DNA of 64,000 bases, taken from CAZUDO01 sp964618895 (GTDB taxonomy: Bacteria; Desulfobacterota; Binatia; DP-6). The stretch lies in NCBI GenBank assembly GCA_964618895.1, contig CAZUDO010000081.1, forward strand, positions 32,383 to 96,382, written 5' to 3'. Below are positions 7,785-16,081 of this stretch, piece by piece. The translations under genes were made by a program, and so were the position numbers. Below the pieces are notes generated by a model. It ran no database searches, was not told where the DNA came from, and was given only the letters and a program-made list of their open reading frames with translations. Positions within the stretch are counted from its first letter, which is position 1, and every line of letters begins with the position of its first letter.

Positions 7785-10700
7785 TCACCCGGCACGCGCC
7801 TCCTCGTCGGCGGCGAACAGGTCGAAGTCGCCGTCGAACACCTCTCCGACCCGGCCCGTGCGCCAATGGCGGACGGCATCGCGGACCAGCGGCGAGGGCG
7901 CCTCGCGATAGCGGCGGACGATCTCGGTGCCGGCCGGGCCTGCCTGCGTCAGCGTTTCGGCGGCCTGCGCGCGGAGGCCGTCGGGGCCGTCGGACGCCGG
8001 CTCGGGCGGCTGCGCGACCACCCGCACGCGCGCCTGCCAGCGGCGCGTGCCGTGCCCGCTGGGGTCGGGCTCCTCGAACACGTGCAGCCCGTGTTCGGGC
8101 GCGAGCAGCGTGTACGCGCCAAAACCCGACACCGCGTACACGGCCCGGAACGCCTGTCCCGGCCGGCGCGTCTCCTCGAGCGCCGTGCAGCTCATGCCGC
8201 GCCGGTCCGCCCAGGCGCGGTACATGCCGGCCAGGCGGGCGGCGAAGGCGTCCGCCTCGGGCGTCGAGCGGCCGAGGTGCGATCCGGCCTCGACCACCAG
8301 GAAGGCCGCGCGCGGCCGCTGCTCGCGCACGTCGGCGCACGCCGTGTCGAGCACGTGCAGGCGGAGCGCCGCCCGGCCGACGTGCTCGCGTGGTACCTGG
8401 CGGCGCCCCCGGCCGTCGAGGCGATCGAGCAGCGAGCCCACGGTGGCGATCGCGGCCTCGACCCGGTCGCAGTTCTCCACCAGCCCGAGCGTGTCGAAGC
8501 GTGTCGGCGACTCCCAGAACGCGGGCGCGGACATCGCCTCCAGCGCCGTCGTCTTGCGGGCGTGCCAGGCGTCGGCGGCGACCTCGTCGCTCAGGCGCGC
8601 GTGCGCGGCGCGGAGCGTGCTCAGCTCGACCGGGCTGCCGTGGGGGTCGAGGGCGATGCCCGTGAGCGACGCGCCGTCGGGGGTGGCGGGAAGCGGCGTC
8701 TCGTCGGCCGTGCCCGCCGCGTTGCCCGCGCCCGCGTCCGGATCGACGAACTCGACCAGCAGCCGCGCGCCGTCGCCGCGTACGAACAGGAACTGGTCGC
8801 CCTGCGGGTAGCTGTGGTCGACAATGGTGCGCGCCAGCGGCGCGAGCAGATGCAGCTCGATCGCGCGTTTGAGCGGCCGGGCGCCGAGATCGCGGGTGAA
8901 CCCGCGTGCGAGCAGGAAGTCGATCGCCGTCTCGTCCCATTCGACGGCCCACGACCGGGTACGGAGTCCCCGCCGGGCGAAGACGTCCTCGAGCTCGCGC
9001 CGCAGCACCCCGCGCATGGTCTCGCGCGTGAGGGGGCGGAAGATCACGACGCGATCGAGCCGGTTCAGGAACTCCGGCCGGAAGGCCCGGCCGACGGCGC
9101 GTTCCACGGCCGCGGTGCTGAAGCCCCCGCCGTCCTCGGCGAAGCCGAGGGGCGGCCCGCTGCCGATGGTGCCGGCCAGGTTGGAGGTCAGGATGATGAT
9201 GGCGTGGCGGAAGTCGGCGGTGTTGCCCTGCCAGTCGGTCAGCCGCCCGTCGTCGAACACCTGCAGGAACAGGTCCCACACGGTCGGGTTCGCCTTCTCG
9301 AACTCGTCGAGCAGGACGACGGTGAACGGCTGGCTCCGGATCTGGTCCACCAACGCCCGGCCGGCGCCCTGGTGCGCGCCGCCGATCAGGCGTGCCAGCG
9401 ACTCCGGGGTCTGGAACTCGCTCATGTCGAGCCGGATCATCCGTTGCGGCGACCCGAACAGGAACTCGGTGAGCGTCTTGGCGATCTCGGTCTTGCCGGT
9501 GCCGGTCGGGCCTACGAACAGGAAGACGCCTTGCGGGCGGGTCGGGTCGGTGAGGCCCGCCTTGATCATGGCCACGCGCTCGACCAGGGCGGTGATTGGC
9601 TCCGGCTGGCCGCGGATGCGTTGCTCGAAGACGCGCTGGAGCGCACTCAGGTCCAGGTTCTGGCGGTCGTCGAGGATGCTGGCCGGCAGCCCGGTGCGTT
9701 CGGCGAGGGTCGCCACCATCTCGTCGGGACCGATCGTCCCCCGCGCCCGCGTGTCGCGCGCGCGCCGTGCACGCACGTCCTCCAGGAATCCGAGCAAGCT
9801 GCCCGGGGGGGCCACGTCGCCGAGGTACTGCTCGGCCAGTTGCGCCGCTTCGCGGAGGGTGGCGTCGGACGCCAGCGGCGTGCCGTCGGGGAGCGGGTGC
9901 CGGCGCGCCCAGGTCGTGGCCAGGGCCATGGTCTCGGTGTCGGCGAGCGGCGCGAGGCGCACGGCCTCGAGCGCGCTCAACACCCGCGGCCGGGTCTGCA
10001 CCAGACGTTCGTAGCCGGCCGGCCCGCATTCACCGATCAGGCGCAGCTGCCCGCCTTCGAGGGCGGGCAGGAGCAGGTCGAGGGCGGTCGACGGACTGTA
10101 CTGGTGTCCGCCCGCCAGGAGAAGCGCGTGCAGGTCGGGCACGACCCACACCACGCGCTTGCCGGCGGCGAGCTCGCGCAGCAGGCGCTGCATGCGCTCC
10201 TCGAAGGCGCCGACGTAGATCTGCCCCGCGACCAGGTCGTTGGCACCGGCCTCGAAGAAGACGAGGCCCTGCGCCTGCAGGCGCCGCGCGACGACCTTGA
10301 TCAGCGTGCTCTTGCCCGTCCCGGGATGGCCGACGAGGAGCACCGAGCGCGGCGGGGAGGCGAGGAGTGCCGCCTCGACCGTGGCGGCGTGGGCCAGCAG
10401 CGCCGGATGCTCCAGCACCGCGCGATCGGGCGCGGGAGACTCCGGCCACAGGTGGCCGATCTTGGCGAGGAAGTCGCGGTCGAGATGCGCCTGCCCCCAC
10501 GCCTGCAGCTCGGCCCGCAGCGGCATCACCAGCGGCGTTCCGAGCTGGTCGAGCAGGTGGGCCAGGAACGCCTCCTGCTCGGCGTGCAGGCGGGAGAGCG
10601 TATCGCCGAACGACGCCGCGTCCCCGCGCTCGAGGCGCGCGCTGACGAAGCCCTGCAACAGGGCGAGGGTGACGGGCTCGAGCCAGGAGGCGTTCACGCC

Positions 10701-11210
10701 GAGCAGGACCATCCCCACGAGCGGGATGTGGTCGGTCGTCAACCCATCGAGGGCGCGCAGGAGAAAGAAACGGGTGAAGGGCACGTACGCGTTCAAGCCG
10801 GCGAGGAGCTGCGGGCGCACCTCCGGATCGCCGGTGCGCTGCCCCAGCGCCTCGAGCGCCGCACACGCCGGAATGGCGTGCTGTCCGGTGTAGAACGCGA
10901 GCAGCTGCTCGTGGGTGAACTCCGCGCTCGCGAAGCGCGCCACCAGACGCTGGAAGGGCGGGTGGGCGAGCAGCTCCGCCGGCCGCGCCGCCTCCTGGTA
11001 GCGGGGGAAGATGGCGGTGATGAGGTCGGCGATGCTCTCGCCGGCCGGCGGGTCGGGCGCCGTGGGCGGCGCCGGCGGGCGGGGGATGACCCACCGCTGC
11101 GACAGGTAGAGCCCGCCGGCGCACAGGGCGGCGACGACCAGCAGGACGGCGAGAGCGGCCACGAGTCCTTCCGGGGCTGGCACTTGGCGCAGAAGGGGGG
11201 CGGCGGTCAA
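7785..11210 (-). CDS. Membrane-anchored ClpB-like double AAA+ ATPase with RF2-like C-terminal domain lacking GGQ
   Basis: 1141 residues. An N-terminal membrane helix (about 15-36) precedes a helical domain of unknown family (60-285). D1 has Walker A GHPGTGKST (294-302), but the Walker B equivalent is VVWVVPDL (353-360), with P-D where ClpB has D-E. D2 has GPTGTGKT (567-574), VVLLDE (631-636), LGF (688-690) where ClpC carries its ClpP-docking tripeptide, and FRPEFLNR (710-717). The region 870-1065 matches the release factor 2 PCRF domain: FLVVEAGS, then GMYRAWADRRGMSCTALEE and FGAYTLLAPEHGLHVF. Residues 1106-1133 resemble the RF2 C-terminal tail (VRDAVRHWRTG...VFDGDFDLF). The GGQ peptidyl-hydrolase domain between these two parts is absent. 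I infer an unfoldase recruited to ribosomes or nascent chains at the membrane. No classical ClpB N-domain or M-domain is seen. Confidence 0.75.
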   Translation of the reverse strand: MTAAPLLRQVPAPEGLVAALAVLLVVAALCAGGLYLSQRWVIPRPPAPPTAPDPPAGESIADLITAIFPRYQEAARPAELLAHPPFQRLVARFASAEFTHEQLLAFYTGQHAIPACAALEALGQRTGDPEVRPQLLAGLNAYVPFTRFFLLRALDGLTTDHIPLVGMVLLGVNASWLEPVTLALLQGFVSARLERGDAASFGDTLSRLHAEQEAFLAHLLDQLGTPLVMPLRAELQAWGQAHLDRDFLAKIGHLWPESPAPDRAVLEHPALLAHAATVEAALLASPPRSVLLVGHPGTGKSTLIKVVARRLQAQGLVFFEAGANDLVAGQIYVGAFEERMQRLLRELAAGKRVVWVVPDLHALLLAGGHQYSPSTALDLLLPALEGGQLRLIGECGPAGYERLVQTRPRVLSALEAVRLAPLADTETMALATTWARRHPLPDGTPLASDATLREAAQLAEQYLGDVAPPGSLLGFLEDVRARRARDTRARGTIGPDEMVATLAERTGLPASILDDRQNLDLSALQRVFEQRIRGQPEPITALVERVAMIKAGLTDPTRPQGVFLFVGPTGTGKTEIAKTLTEFLFGSPQRMIRLDMSEFQTPESLARLIGGAHQGAGRALVDQIRSQPFTVVLLDEFEKANPTVWDLFLQVFDDGRLTDWQGNTADFRHAIIILTSNLAGTIGSGPPLGFAEDGGGFSTAAVERAVGRAFRPEFLNRLDRVVIFRPLTRETMRGVLRRELEDVFARRGLRTRSWAVEWDETAIDFLLARGFTRDLGARPLKRAIELHLLAPLARTIVDHSYPQGDQFLFVRGDGARLLVEFVDPDAGAGNAAGTADETPLPATPDGASLTGIALDPHGSPVELSTLRAAHARLSDEVAADAWHARKTTALEAMSAPAFWESPTRFDTLGLVENCDRVEAAIATVGSLLDRLDGRGRRQVPREHVGRAALRLHVLDTACADVREQRPRAAFLVVEAGSHLGRSTPEADAFAARLAGMYRAWADRRGMSCTALEETRRPGQAFRAVYAVSGFGAYTLLAPEHGLHVFEEPDPSGHGTRRWQARVRVVAQPPEPASDGPDGLRAQAAETLTQAGPAGTEIVRRYREAPSPLVRDAVRHWRTGRVGEVFDGDFDLFAADEEARAG

Positions 11211-11747
11211 GGTGCGGCGGCACGCCGCGGTACGCCTTGTCGACGATCCGCTGCGTCGACGGTACGTCGGCCGGGCGACCCCGGGCGCGTCCGCCTGGCG
11301 ACGTGCGGTTGCCCACGGGCGTCATGGGAGGAAGGAAGCTGACTCTTCCAGCGCGCGCGTTGCAAACCACTTTTACCTTCCGTTCCTGGGGTGGTGCGCG
11401 CCGCGGCGCGGGCCGCCCGCCGACGCCCGGCCGGCGCCGCGTGCCCCATCGCATGCGCCCGCCGCACGATTGGCACTGTCCGGTGCACGTCACCCTGCGC
11501 GCAGCGGCGGGCGTGCCGTCGCTCCGGGGCGCACGGGTGTTCGGCGCGCTGCGCGCGGCCCGTCGCCGGTCCGGGCCGCACACACATGGTTGGCGCGCGT
11601 GGGCTGGCTGCGGCACGGCCGGCTCCGGGTCGACGAGGCGCCCCGCGGTCCATGACGGAGGTGCGTCGGTGGCCGGTCGAAGCGACGGGTCGATGGACAC
11701 CGCCAGGCGACGAATCCCCTCGGGGTCCAGACGGTCGTGCATCGCGC
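11211..11747. other. No gene seen (537 nt)
   Basis: Between the AAA+ gene start and the zinc-finger gene stop, both on the minus strand. The open frames here are low-complexity Arg/Ala/Gly-rich and look like by-products of high GC. The stretch probably carries the AAA+ gene's promoter; an AT-richer patch lies at about 11362-11390 (tgcaaaccacttttacctt), but no convincing -35/-10 pair was found. Confidence 0.4.
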
Positions 11748-12788
11748 TCAGCGCTCGACCACCCGCAGCCCGTGCGCCTGCGGCGCCCCGCCGGCGCGCA
11801 ACTCGACGCGGTACGCGCCCGCGACCAGCCAGGCGGCGGGTACGCGCAGGCGGGCGACGCCGTCCCGCGGCGTCAGGCGCTCGCGCAGCTCGCGCAGGCC
11901 GTCGGCGGACACGAGGCGCAGCTCCACGTCGGCGGTCACCGCCGCCGGGACCGGCACCTCGAGCAGCAGGTCCCGTCCAGCGGGCGCGCGTGCGATCGAC
12001 ACCTCGCGATCGGGCGCGAGCCGGACCGGCTGCGGGTCCGGGCCGGCGGCCGCGAGGGCCGGGAGATTCGCCGACCGGCCGACATCGGAAAACGCCTCGG
12101 CCGGTGCCTCCGCGCGGACGGCGGGCTGTGCGGGCTTCATCTTGGCGACTCCCCGCAGCCGCTCGTCCTCGGCCGGCGGCGTGGGCACGGGCGCCCGTTC
12201 GAGGTGCGCGGCGTCGAACTCCTGGGTGTTCGGCCGATCCCCGAGGTCACGCGCCGCCAGCGGCGGCGACGCGCTACGTCGCTGCTCCGAGAACGTGTCC
12301 TCCACCGCCGATCGCCCGCCGAGCCGCGTGTACACCAGCGGCGCCAGCACCAGGAGGACGAGCGCATACGCGAACGCCGGCCGCCGGAACAGCTGCTGCA
12401 GCGTCCGGAACCAGCCCGGCAGGCCGCTGTCCGGGACATCGTTCCACCCCCGCGGCGTGGGCGTGGCGAGCAGCCCCCCCAGGTCCAGGCTGCGCAGCGT
12501 GCTCACCTCGTCCCGGCACGTCCGGCACGCGGCCACGTGGGTTTCGAGCGCGGTCCGCTCCGCCGCCGGCATGCGGGCCGTGCGCTCGGCGAGCGCCAGC
12601 AGCCGTTCCGGGGCGGGATGGGCGTCGGGCCGTTCCGCGAGCGCCAGATGCACCTCCGTCCACGCCCGGACCTCGCTCGCGCACGCCGCACAGTGCGGGT
12701 AGTGGTCGCGGAAGGCGGTCCACTCCGGCCCGCTGCCGCCGTGCAGCAGCTGCGCCAGGTCGACTTCGAATGCCCGCCGGCAGCTCAT
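11748..12788 (-). CDS. Transmembrane anti-sigma-factor-like protein with two zf-HC2 motifs
   Basis: 346 residues. Two HxxxCxxC zinc-binding anti-sigma motifs lie in the N-terminal third (HYPHCAAC at about 35-42 and HVAACRTC at about 86-93). A single membrane helix follows (FAYALVLLVLAPLVY, about 160-180), then a Pro/Ala-rich stretch and a C-terminal beta-rich domain. Such proteins sequester an ECF sigma factor in the cytoplasm and sense envelope signals outside. No sigma gene is present on either side; a VIT/VWA remnant lies upstream instead. I chose the ATG at 12788 with GAGG about 10 nt upstream; a GTG at 12806 is the alternative. Confidence 0.7.
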   Translation of the reverse strand: MSCRRAFEVDLAQLLHGGSGPEWTAFRDHYPHCAACASEVRAWTEVHLALAERPDAHPAPERLLALAERTARMPAAERTALETHVAACRTCRDEVSTLRSLDLGGLLATPTPRGWNDVPDSGLPGWFRTLQQLFRRPAFAYALVLLVLAPLVYTRLGGRSAVEDTFSEQRRSASPPLAARDLGDRPNTQEFDAAHLERAPVPTPPAEDERLRGVAKMKPAQPAVRAEAPAEAFSDVGRSANLPALAAAGPDPQPVRLAPDREVSIARAPAGRDLLLEVPVPAAVTADVELRLVSADGLRELRERLTPRDGVARLRVPAAWLVAGAYRVELRAGGAPQAHGLRVVER

Positions 12789-12854
12789 CGAAAACACGCC
12801 TCGCACAGAGGAGGTCGGTGCGCCAGCGGGGTTCGGATCACGCTCATCCGGGAT

Positions 12855-13368
12855 CTCCCGCCATCCAGAACCTGGACGTGGTCGACGTGCTGCCGGCCGA
12901 CGCCGGCGACGTGTGGGAGCAGCGCCCGCTGATCGTGCACGCGTGCTACCGCACGCCGGGGCAGGGGCACGTCATCCTGCGCGGCGTCCGGGCCGGCAAG
13001 CCGTACGAGCAGATGCTCGCGGTGACCCTGCCCGCGGAGGCGCCGGGCCATGCGGCCATCGCGTCGATGTGGGCGCGGGCCAAGGTCGACGCCCTGCGGT
13101 GCAGGCGGGACGCTTCCCGGCGCCGCTCCGCGACGAGGTGGTCCGCATCGCGCTCGCGCACCGGCTGCTGACGCAGTTCACGTCGTTCGTCGCGGTCGAG
13201 GATCGGGTGGTCAATGCGGGGGGCAAGCAGACGACCGTGACCGTCCCCGTCGAGCTGCCGCACGGGGTCGAGGAGAAAGGGGTGTTCGGCGACGCCGCTG
13301 GAAGCGCCGGCGCGGCAGCGTTGGCCGGCCTGCCGGAGGTGACCGCCGTTCAACCGGCAACGTTGTAG
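12855..13368 (+). pseudogene. VIT/VWA-domain protein, C-terminal remnant with frameshift
   Basis: Two frames together give the C-terminal part of a VIT/VWA (inter-alpha-trypsin inhibitor-like) protein. In frame 2, about 12855-13095, one reads DVLPADAGDVWEQRPLIVHA and GKPYEQMLAVTLPAEAPGH up to MWARAKVDAL. The continuation, RDEVVRIALAHRLLTQFTSF then VAVEDRVV and VTVPVELPHGVE, is in frame 1 and ends at 13368. The join needs a frameshift near 13100. The N-terminal VIT and VWA domains are absent, because the anti-sigma-like gene begins just upstream on the other strand. This is a double-damaged fragment. Such proteins often neighbour sigma/anti-sigma genes, so a larger locus may have been deleted here. 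Confidence 0.7.
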
Positions 13369-13390
13369 GCAGAGCCGCCGGACCGTAGCC

Positions 13391-13422
13391 ACGGGCGCGC
13401 CGGGGTCTCGCGGCGCGCCCGT
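13391..13422. terminator. GC-rich hairpin after the VIT/VWA remnant
   Basis: ACGGGCGCGCC (13391-13401) pairs perfectly with GGCGCGCCCGT (13412-13422) around a 10-nt loop. No T-tract follows, so it is either a weak intrinsic terminator or an mRNA-stabilising hairpin. Confidence 0.4.
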
Positions 13423-13462
13423 TGGCGTTGGTCGCCGAGTGCGATAGACCATCACCCCAGCG

Positions 13463-14110
13463 ATGCGTCTGCGGGTCATCGTGCTCGCCGTCCTGGCCAC
13501 AACGTTCCTGCTCGGACACGTCGTCCGCCAGCAACTCGGCGTCACCGAGCTGTCGCCCGCCGGTCTACAGGCGGCAGTGGTCGGTCTCGGGTGGCGCGCG
13601 CCGTTCGTGTTCTTCGTGCTGGTCGTGTTCCGCCAGTTCCTGGCCATCCCGTCGTGGTTGCTCCTGCCCACGGGCGGCCTCTGCTTCGGCGCCGCGCTCG
13701 GCACCGCCCTCGGCGGCGGCGCCATCATCGTGTCCGGCACGCTCAAGTTCTGGGTGGCGCGCTGGCTCGGCCGCGACTGGTTCCGGGCCCGCTTCGGTGA
13801 GCGCTTCCAACATCTCGACGCTCGCATCGACCGCCTCGGCCCGGTGGTGATCGGCCTCTCCACCGCACACCCCCTCGGCATCCTGGCCCCGTTCCACTGG
13901 GGCGCCGGCCTCTCGTCCCTCCGCTTCACCCCCTTCGCCGCCGCCCTCATCCTGGGCGCCCCGGTCCGCGCCCTGGCCTTCTCCTTCGTCGGCGCCTCCC
14001 TAGCGGCCGGCCGCAGCGACACCTTCTGGCTGGTCGCCGCCGCCCTCGGCTTCGTCCTCGCCGCCCCGCTAGCGGTCCCCGCCGTGCGCCGCCGCCTCTT
14101 CCCCACCTAA
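13463..14110 (+). CDS. TVP38/TMEM64-family membrane protein
   Basis: 215 residues with four to five hydrophobic segments (about 5-22, 45-65, 67-95, 150-180, 190-210). The family signature is visible as a re-entrant region: PSWLLLPTGGLCFGAALGTA, then GAIIVSGTLKFWVARWLGRDW, and later the GILAPFHWGAGLSSLRF segment. Members resemble DedA proteins, some of which are lipid scramblases or flippases. The exact substrate here is unknown. It stands alone, 95 nt after the VIT/VWA remnant, with its own ATG at 13463. Confidence 0.8.
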   Translation: MRLRVIVLAVLATTFLLGHVVRQQLGVTELSPAGLQAAVVGLGWRAPFVFFVLVVFRQFLAIPSWLLLPTGGLCFGAALGTALGGGAIIVSGTLKFWVARWLGRDWFRARFGERFQHLDARIDRLGPVVIGLSTAHPLGILAPFHWGAGLSSLRFTPFAAALILGAPVRALAFSFVGASLAAGRSDTFWLVAAALGFVLAAPLAVPAVRRRLFPT

Positions 14111-14344
14111 CCTAGTCCGGGTTCGCCTCGACTCCCCGAACCGTCCGGAGTTCGGTGGTGGCGACGACCGACTTCAGGCACCAAGGTAGGTTCCCGCAGG
14201 AGGGACAAGGCTCAGATGGCCCCGACGCTCGCAAGCAGGCCGCTCATGACCCGCTTCGCTACATCGATGGCCCGCGCGCGATCGTGTTCGGACGCTCGGC
14301 ATCCAATTGCCGTGGCTCGACGACCTCGCCATGGCTATCACTGC

Positions 14345-14373
14345 TTGACATGCGTCACGTGACAGTTTACGCC
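14345..14373 (+). promoter_or_regulatory. higBA promoter with overlapping palindrome
   Basis: TTGACA (14345-14350) is a perfect -35 box. The -10 17 nt later (TACGCC) is weak. Between them lies GTCACGTGAC (14354-14363), a perfect 10-bp palindrome placed where HigA-type antitoxins would block RNA polymerase. The toxin start codon follows at 14380, leaving almost no leader. Confidence 0.5.
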
Positions 14374-14379
14374 TGAGGC

Positions 14380-14661
14380 GTGATCAAGACCTTCGCGGAC
14401 CGGCATACTCAGGAGCGCTACGCGACGGGCAAATCAAAACGGTTCCCGCCGGACATCGCCAAGCGGGCGGCGCGAAAGCTGGAGTACGTCGACTTGGCTA
14501 CCCGCCTCGACGACTTGAAGGTCCCGCCCGGCAACCGGCTTCAGGAACTCGAGCGGGATCGGACGGGGCAACACTCGATCTCTGTCAACGACCAATGGCG
14601 TATCTGCTTCCGGTTCGTCGACGGTGACGCCTACGATGTCGAGATCACCGACTACCAGTAA
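14380..14661 (+). CDS. higB: HigB/RelE-type toxin (ribosome-dependent mRNA interferase)
   Basis: 93 residues matching the HigB family along its length: SKRFPPDIAKRAARKLEYVD, then LKVPPGNRLQELERDRTGQH and NDQWRICFRFVDGDAYDVEI. These toxins cut mRNA on the ribosome; the conserved Arg/His/Tyr residues of the C-terminal strand block are present. It begins with GTG at 14380 and has no clear ribosome-binding site, only GAGG directly before the start. It precedes its antitoxin by 15 nt, the toxin-first order typical of higBA. Confidence 0.9.
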   Translation: MIKTFADRHTQERYATGKSKRFPPDIAKRAARKLEYVDLATRLDDLKVPPGNRLQELERDRTGQHSISVNDQWRICFRFVDGDAYDVEITDYQ

Positions 14662-14676
14662 AGACTGAGGTGTGAG

Positions 14677-14991
14677 ATGAGCATTCCGAATGTTGGCCAG
14701 AGGAAGATTCGGCCCACCCATCCGGGCGCGATGCTTCGGGAGGATTTCCTACCGGACTACGGGCTCACGGTCTCGGGTCTCGCCGAGGCGCTGGGCGTCT
14801 CCCGCCAGACGATGAACGAGTTGCTGCGGGGGCGGCGGGCCGTGAGCCCAGAGATGGCGCTTCGGCTCTCGCGTCTGTTCGGCAACTCGCCCGATTTCTG
14901 GCTCAACGCGCAGCGTGCCGTGGATCTGTGGGATGCAGCTCGGGCCATCAAGACGCAGGTTGAGCGCATCAAGCCGTTGAAGGTCGCATAA
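14677..14991 (+). CDS. higA: HigA-type antitoxin (HTH XRE family)
   Basis: 104 residues. The helix-turn-helix is TVSGLAEALGVSRQTMNELL (about 31-50), followed by RRAVSPEMALRLSRLFGNSP and FWLNAQRAVDLWDA, the standard HigA order. The N-terminal RPTHPGAMLREDFL is also characteristic. It neutralises HigB and should repress the operon through the palindrome at 14354-14363. ATG at 14677 with GAGG upstream. Confidence 0.92.
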   Translation: MSIPNVGQRKIRPTHPGAMLREDFLPDYGLTVSGLAEALGVSRQTMNELLRGRRAVSPEMALRLSRLFGNSPDFWLNAQRAVDLWDAARAIKTQVERIKPLKVA

Positions 14992-15108
14992 CACGCGCTT
15001 GCAGCCGGACGGCGCTGCGCGCCGACTCGGGGAAGGGCGCGGCCAGAGCGCTCGTCGGGCAGCGACGCGCCCCCGCGCCCGCGGACCGCAGTCCGGGCTC
15101 GGCCCCCC

Positions 15109-15999
15109 TCACCCGACCATCGACTCGAGCCGCGCGATCCGCTCCTCGAGCGGCGGATGCGACATGAACAGCCGCATCATCCCGCCCGGATTGGAGATCC
15201 GGAACGCCGCCACCGCCGCTGGCGCCGGCGCCGCAAGCCCGACGTTACGCTGCAGCGCCTGCAGGGCGTGGATCATGTTCTGCCGCCCGGCGACGCGCGC
15301 GCCGCCGGCATCGGCCCGGAATTCGCGCCAGCGCGAGAACCATGCCACCACCATGGTGCCGAAGATCATGAAGGTGATCTCGAGGGCGATCTGGATCGGG
15401 TACATGAGCGCCCACGATGGCCGCTCGTCGCTGTCGCGCCGGCCGGCGCTGGCGATGGCCCACGCGATCACGCGCGCAAAGAACATCACGAAGGCGTTCA
15501 CGATCCCCTGCAGCAGCGTCATCGTGACCATGTCGCCGTTGGCGATGTGGGTCATCTCGTGCCCGAGCACGCCTTCAATCTCGCCGCGGTCCATGCGCCG
15601 CAGCAGGCCACTCGACACCGCCACCAGCGAGCGGCTCTTCGAGGGCCCGGTGGCGAAGGCGTTCAGATCGGGCGAGTCGTAGACCCCCACCTCCGGTATG
15701 GGGATGCTGGCGCCGCGCGCGAGGCGCTGGACGGTGGAGAGCAGCTCCTGCGCCTGCGGGTCGCGCGACTCCGGGTCGAGCACCTGGACGCCCATCATCC
15801 GTTTGGCCATGAAGCGTGACAGGGCCAGCGAGATGAACGAGCCGGCCATGCCCCACACCAGGCAGAAGGCCATCAGCGCTCCGTAGTCGATCCCGGCCCC
15901 GGTGAGGTACGGCCGCAGGCCGAGGACGCTGGTCAGGATCGAGATGGTGAGGATGACCAGGAAGTTGACCGCCAGGAAGAGAACGATGCGCTTTGCCAT
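15109..15999 (-). CDS. htpX: Membrane zinc metalloprotease HtpX
   Basis: 296 residues. Two N-terminal membrane helices (about 5-22 and 35-57), then the zinc site LGHEMTHIANGD (HExxH), two more hydrophobic helices, and the downstream glutamate region REFRADAGGARVAGR. The ending MSHPPLEERIARL is typical of HtpX. The enzyme degrades misfolded membrane proteins and acts with FtsH in envelope quality control. Length matches the family (about 290). The ATG at 15999 is preceded 7 nt away by a TACAAT box, so the transcript is probably leaderless. Confidence 0.93.
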   Translation of the reverse strand: MAKRIVLFLAVNFLVILTISILTSVLGLRPYLTGAGIDYGALMAFCLVWGMAGSFISLALSRFMAKRMMGVQVLDPESRDPQAQELLSTVQRLARGASIPIPEVGVYDSPDLNAFATGPSKSRSLVAVSSGLLRRMDRGEIEGVLGHEMTHIANGDMVTMTLLQGIVNAFVMFFARVIAWAIASAGRRDSDERPSWALMYPIQIALEITFMIFGTMVVAWFSRWREFRADAGGARVAGRQNMIHALQALQRNVGLAAPAPAAVAAFRISNPGGMMRLFMSHPPLEERIARLESMVG

Positions 16000-16006
16000 G
16001 GCCGGG

Positions 16007-16034
16007 ATTGTACCCCCGCTCGATCGGCTGGCAA
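16007..16034 (-). promoter_or_regulatory. Sigma-70-type promoter of htpX, placed for a leaderless transcript
   Basis: On the minus strand TTGCCA (16034-16029) and TACAAT (16012-16007) are 16 nt apart; each matches five of six consensus positions. The htpX ATG at 15999 lies 7 nt after the -10 box, so transcription would start at or within a base or two of the start codon. No ribosome-binding site is present. Confidence 0.65.
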
Positions 16035-16081
16035 GGGGGCAGGGCTCAAGCCTCCGGACCACCCGGCCGATATCCACGCGT

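Noticed and set aside
7489..10029. Long minus-strand open frame overlapping the AAA+ gene in another frame
   Set aside because: Arg/Ala/Pro/Gly-rich with no motif; high GC opens alternative frames and the real AAA+ frame has strong signatures.
7866..11342. 1158-residue plus-strand open frame antisense to the AAA+ gene
   Set aside because: No domain or motif and a composition typical of antisense frames in GC-rich DNA.
14155..14376. Possible small gene before higB
   Set aside because: No family, and codon use differs from neighbours; I could not tell it from remnant sequence.
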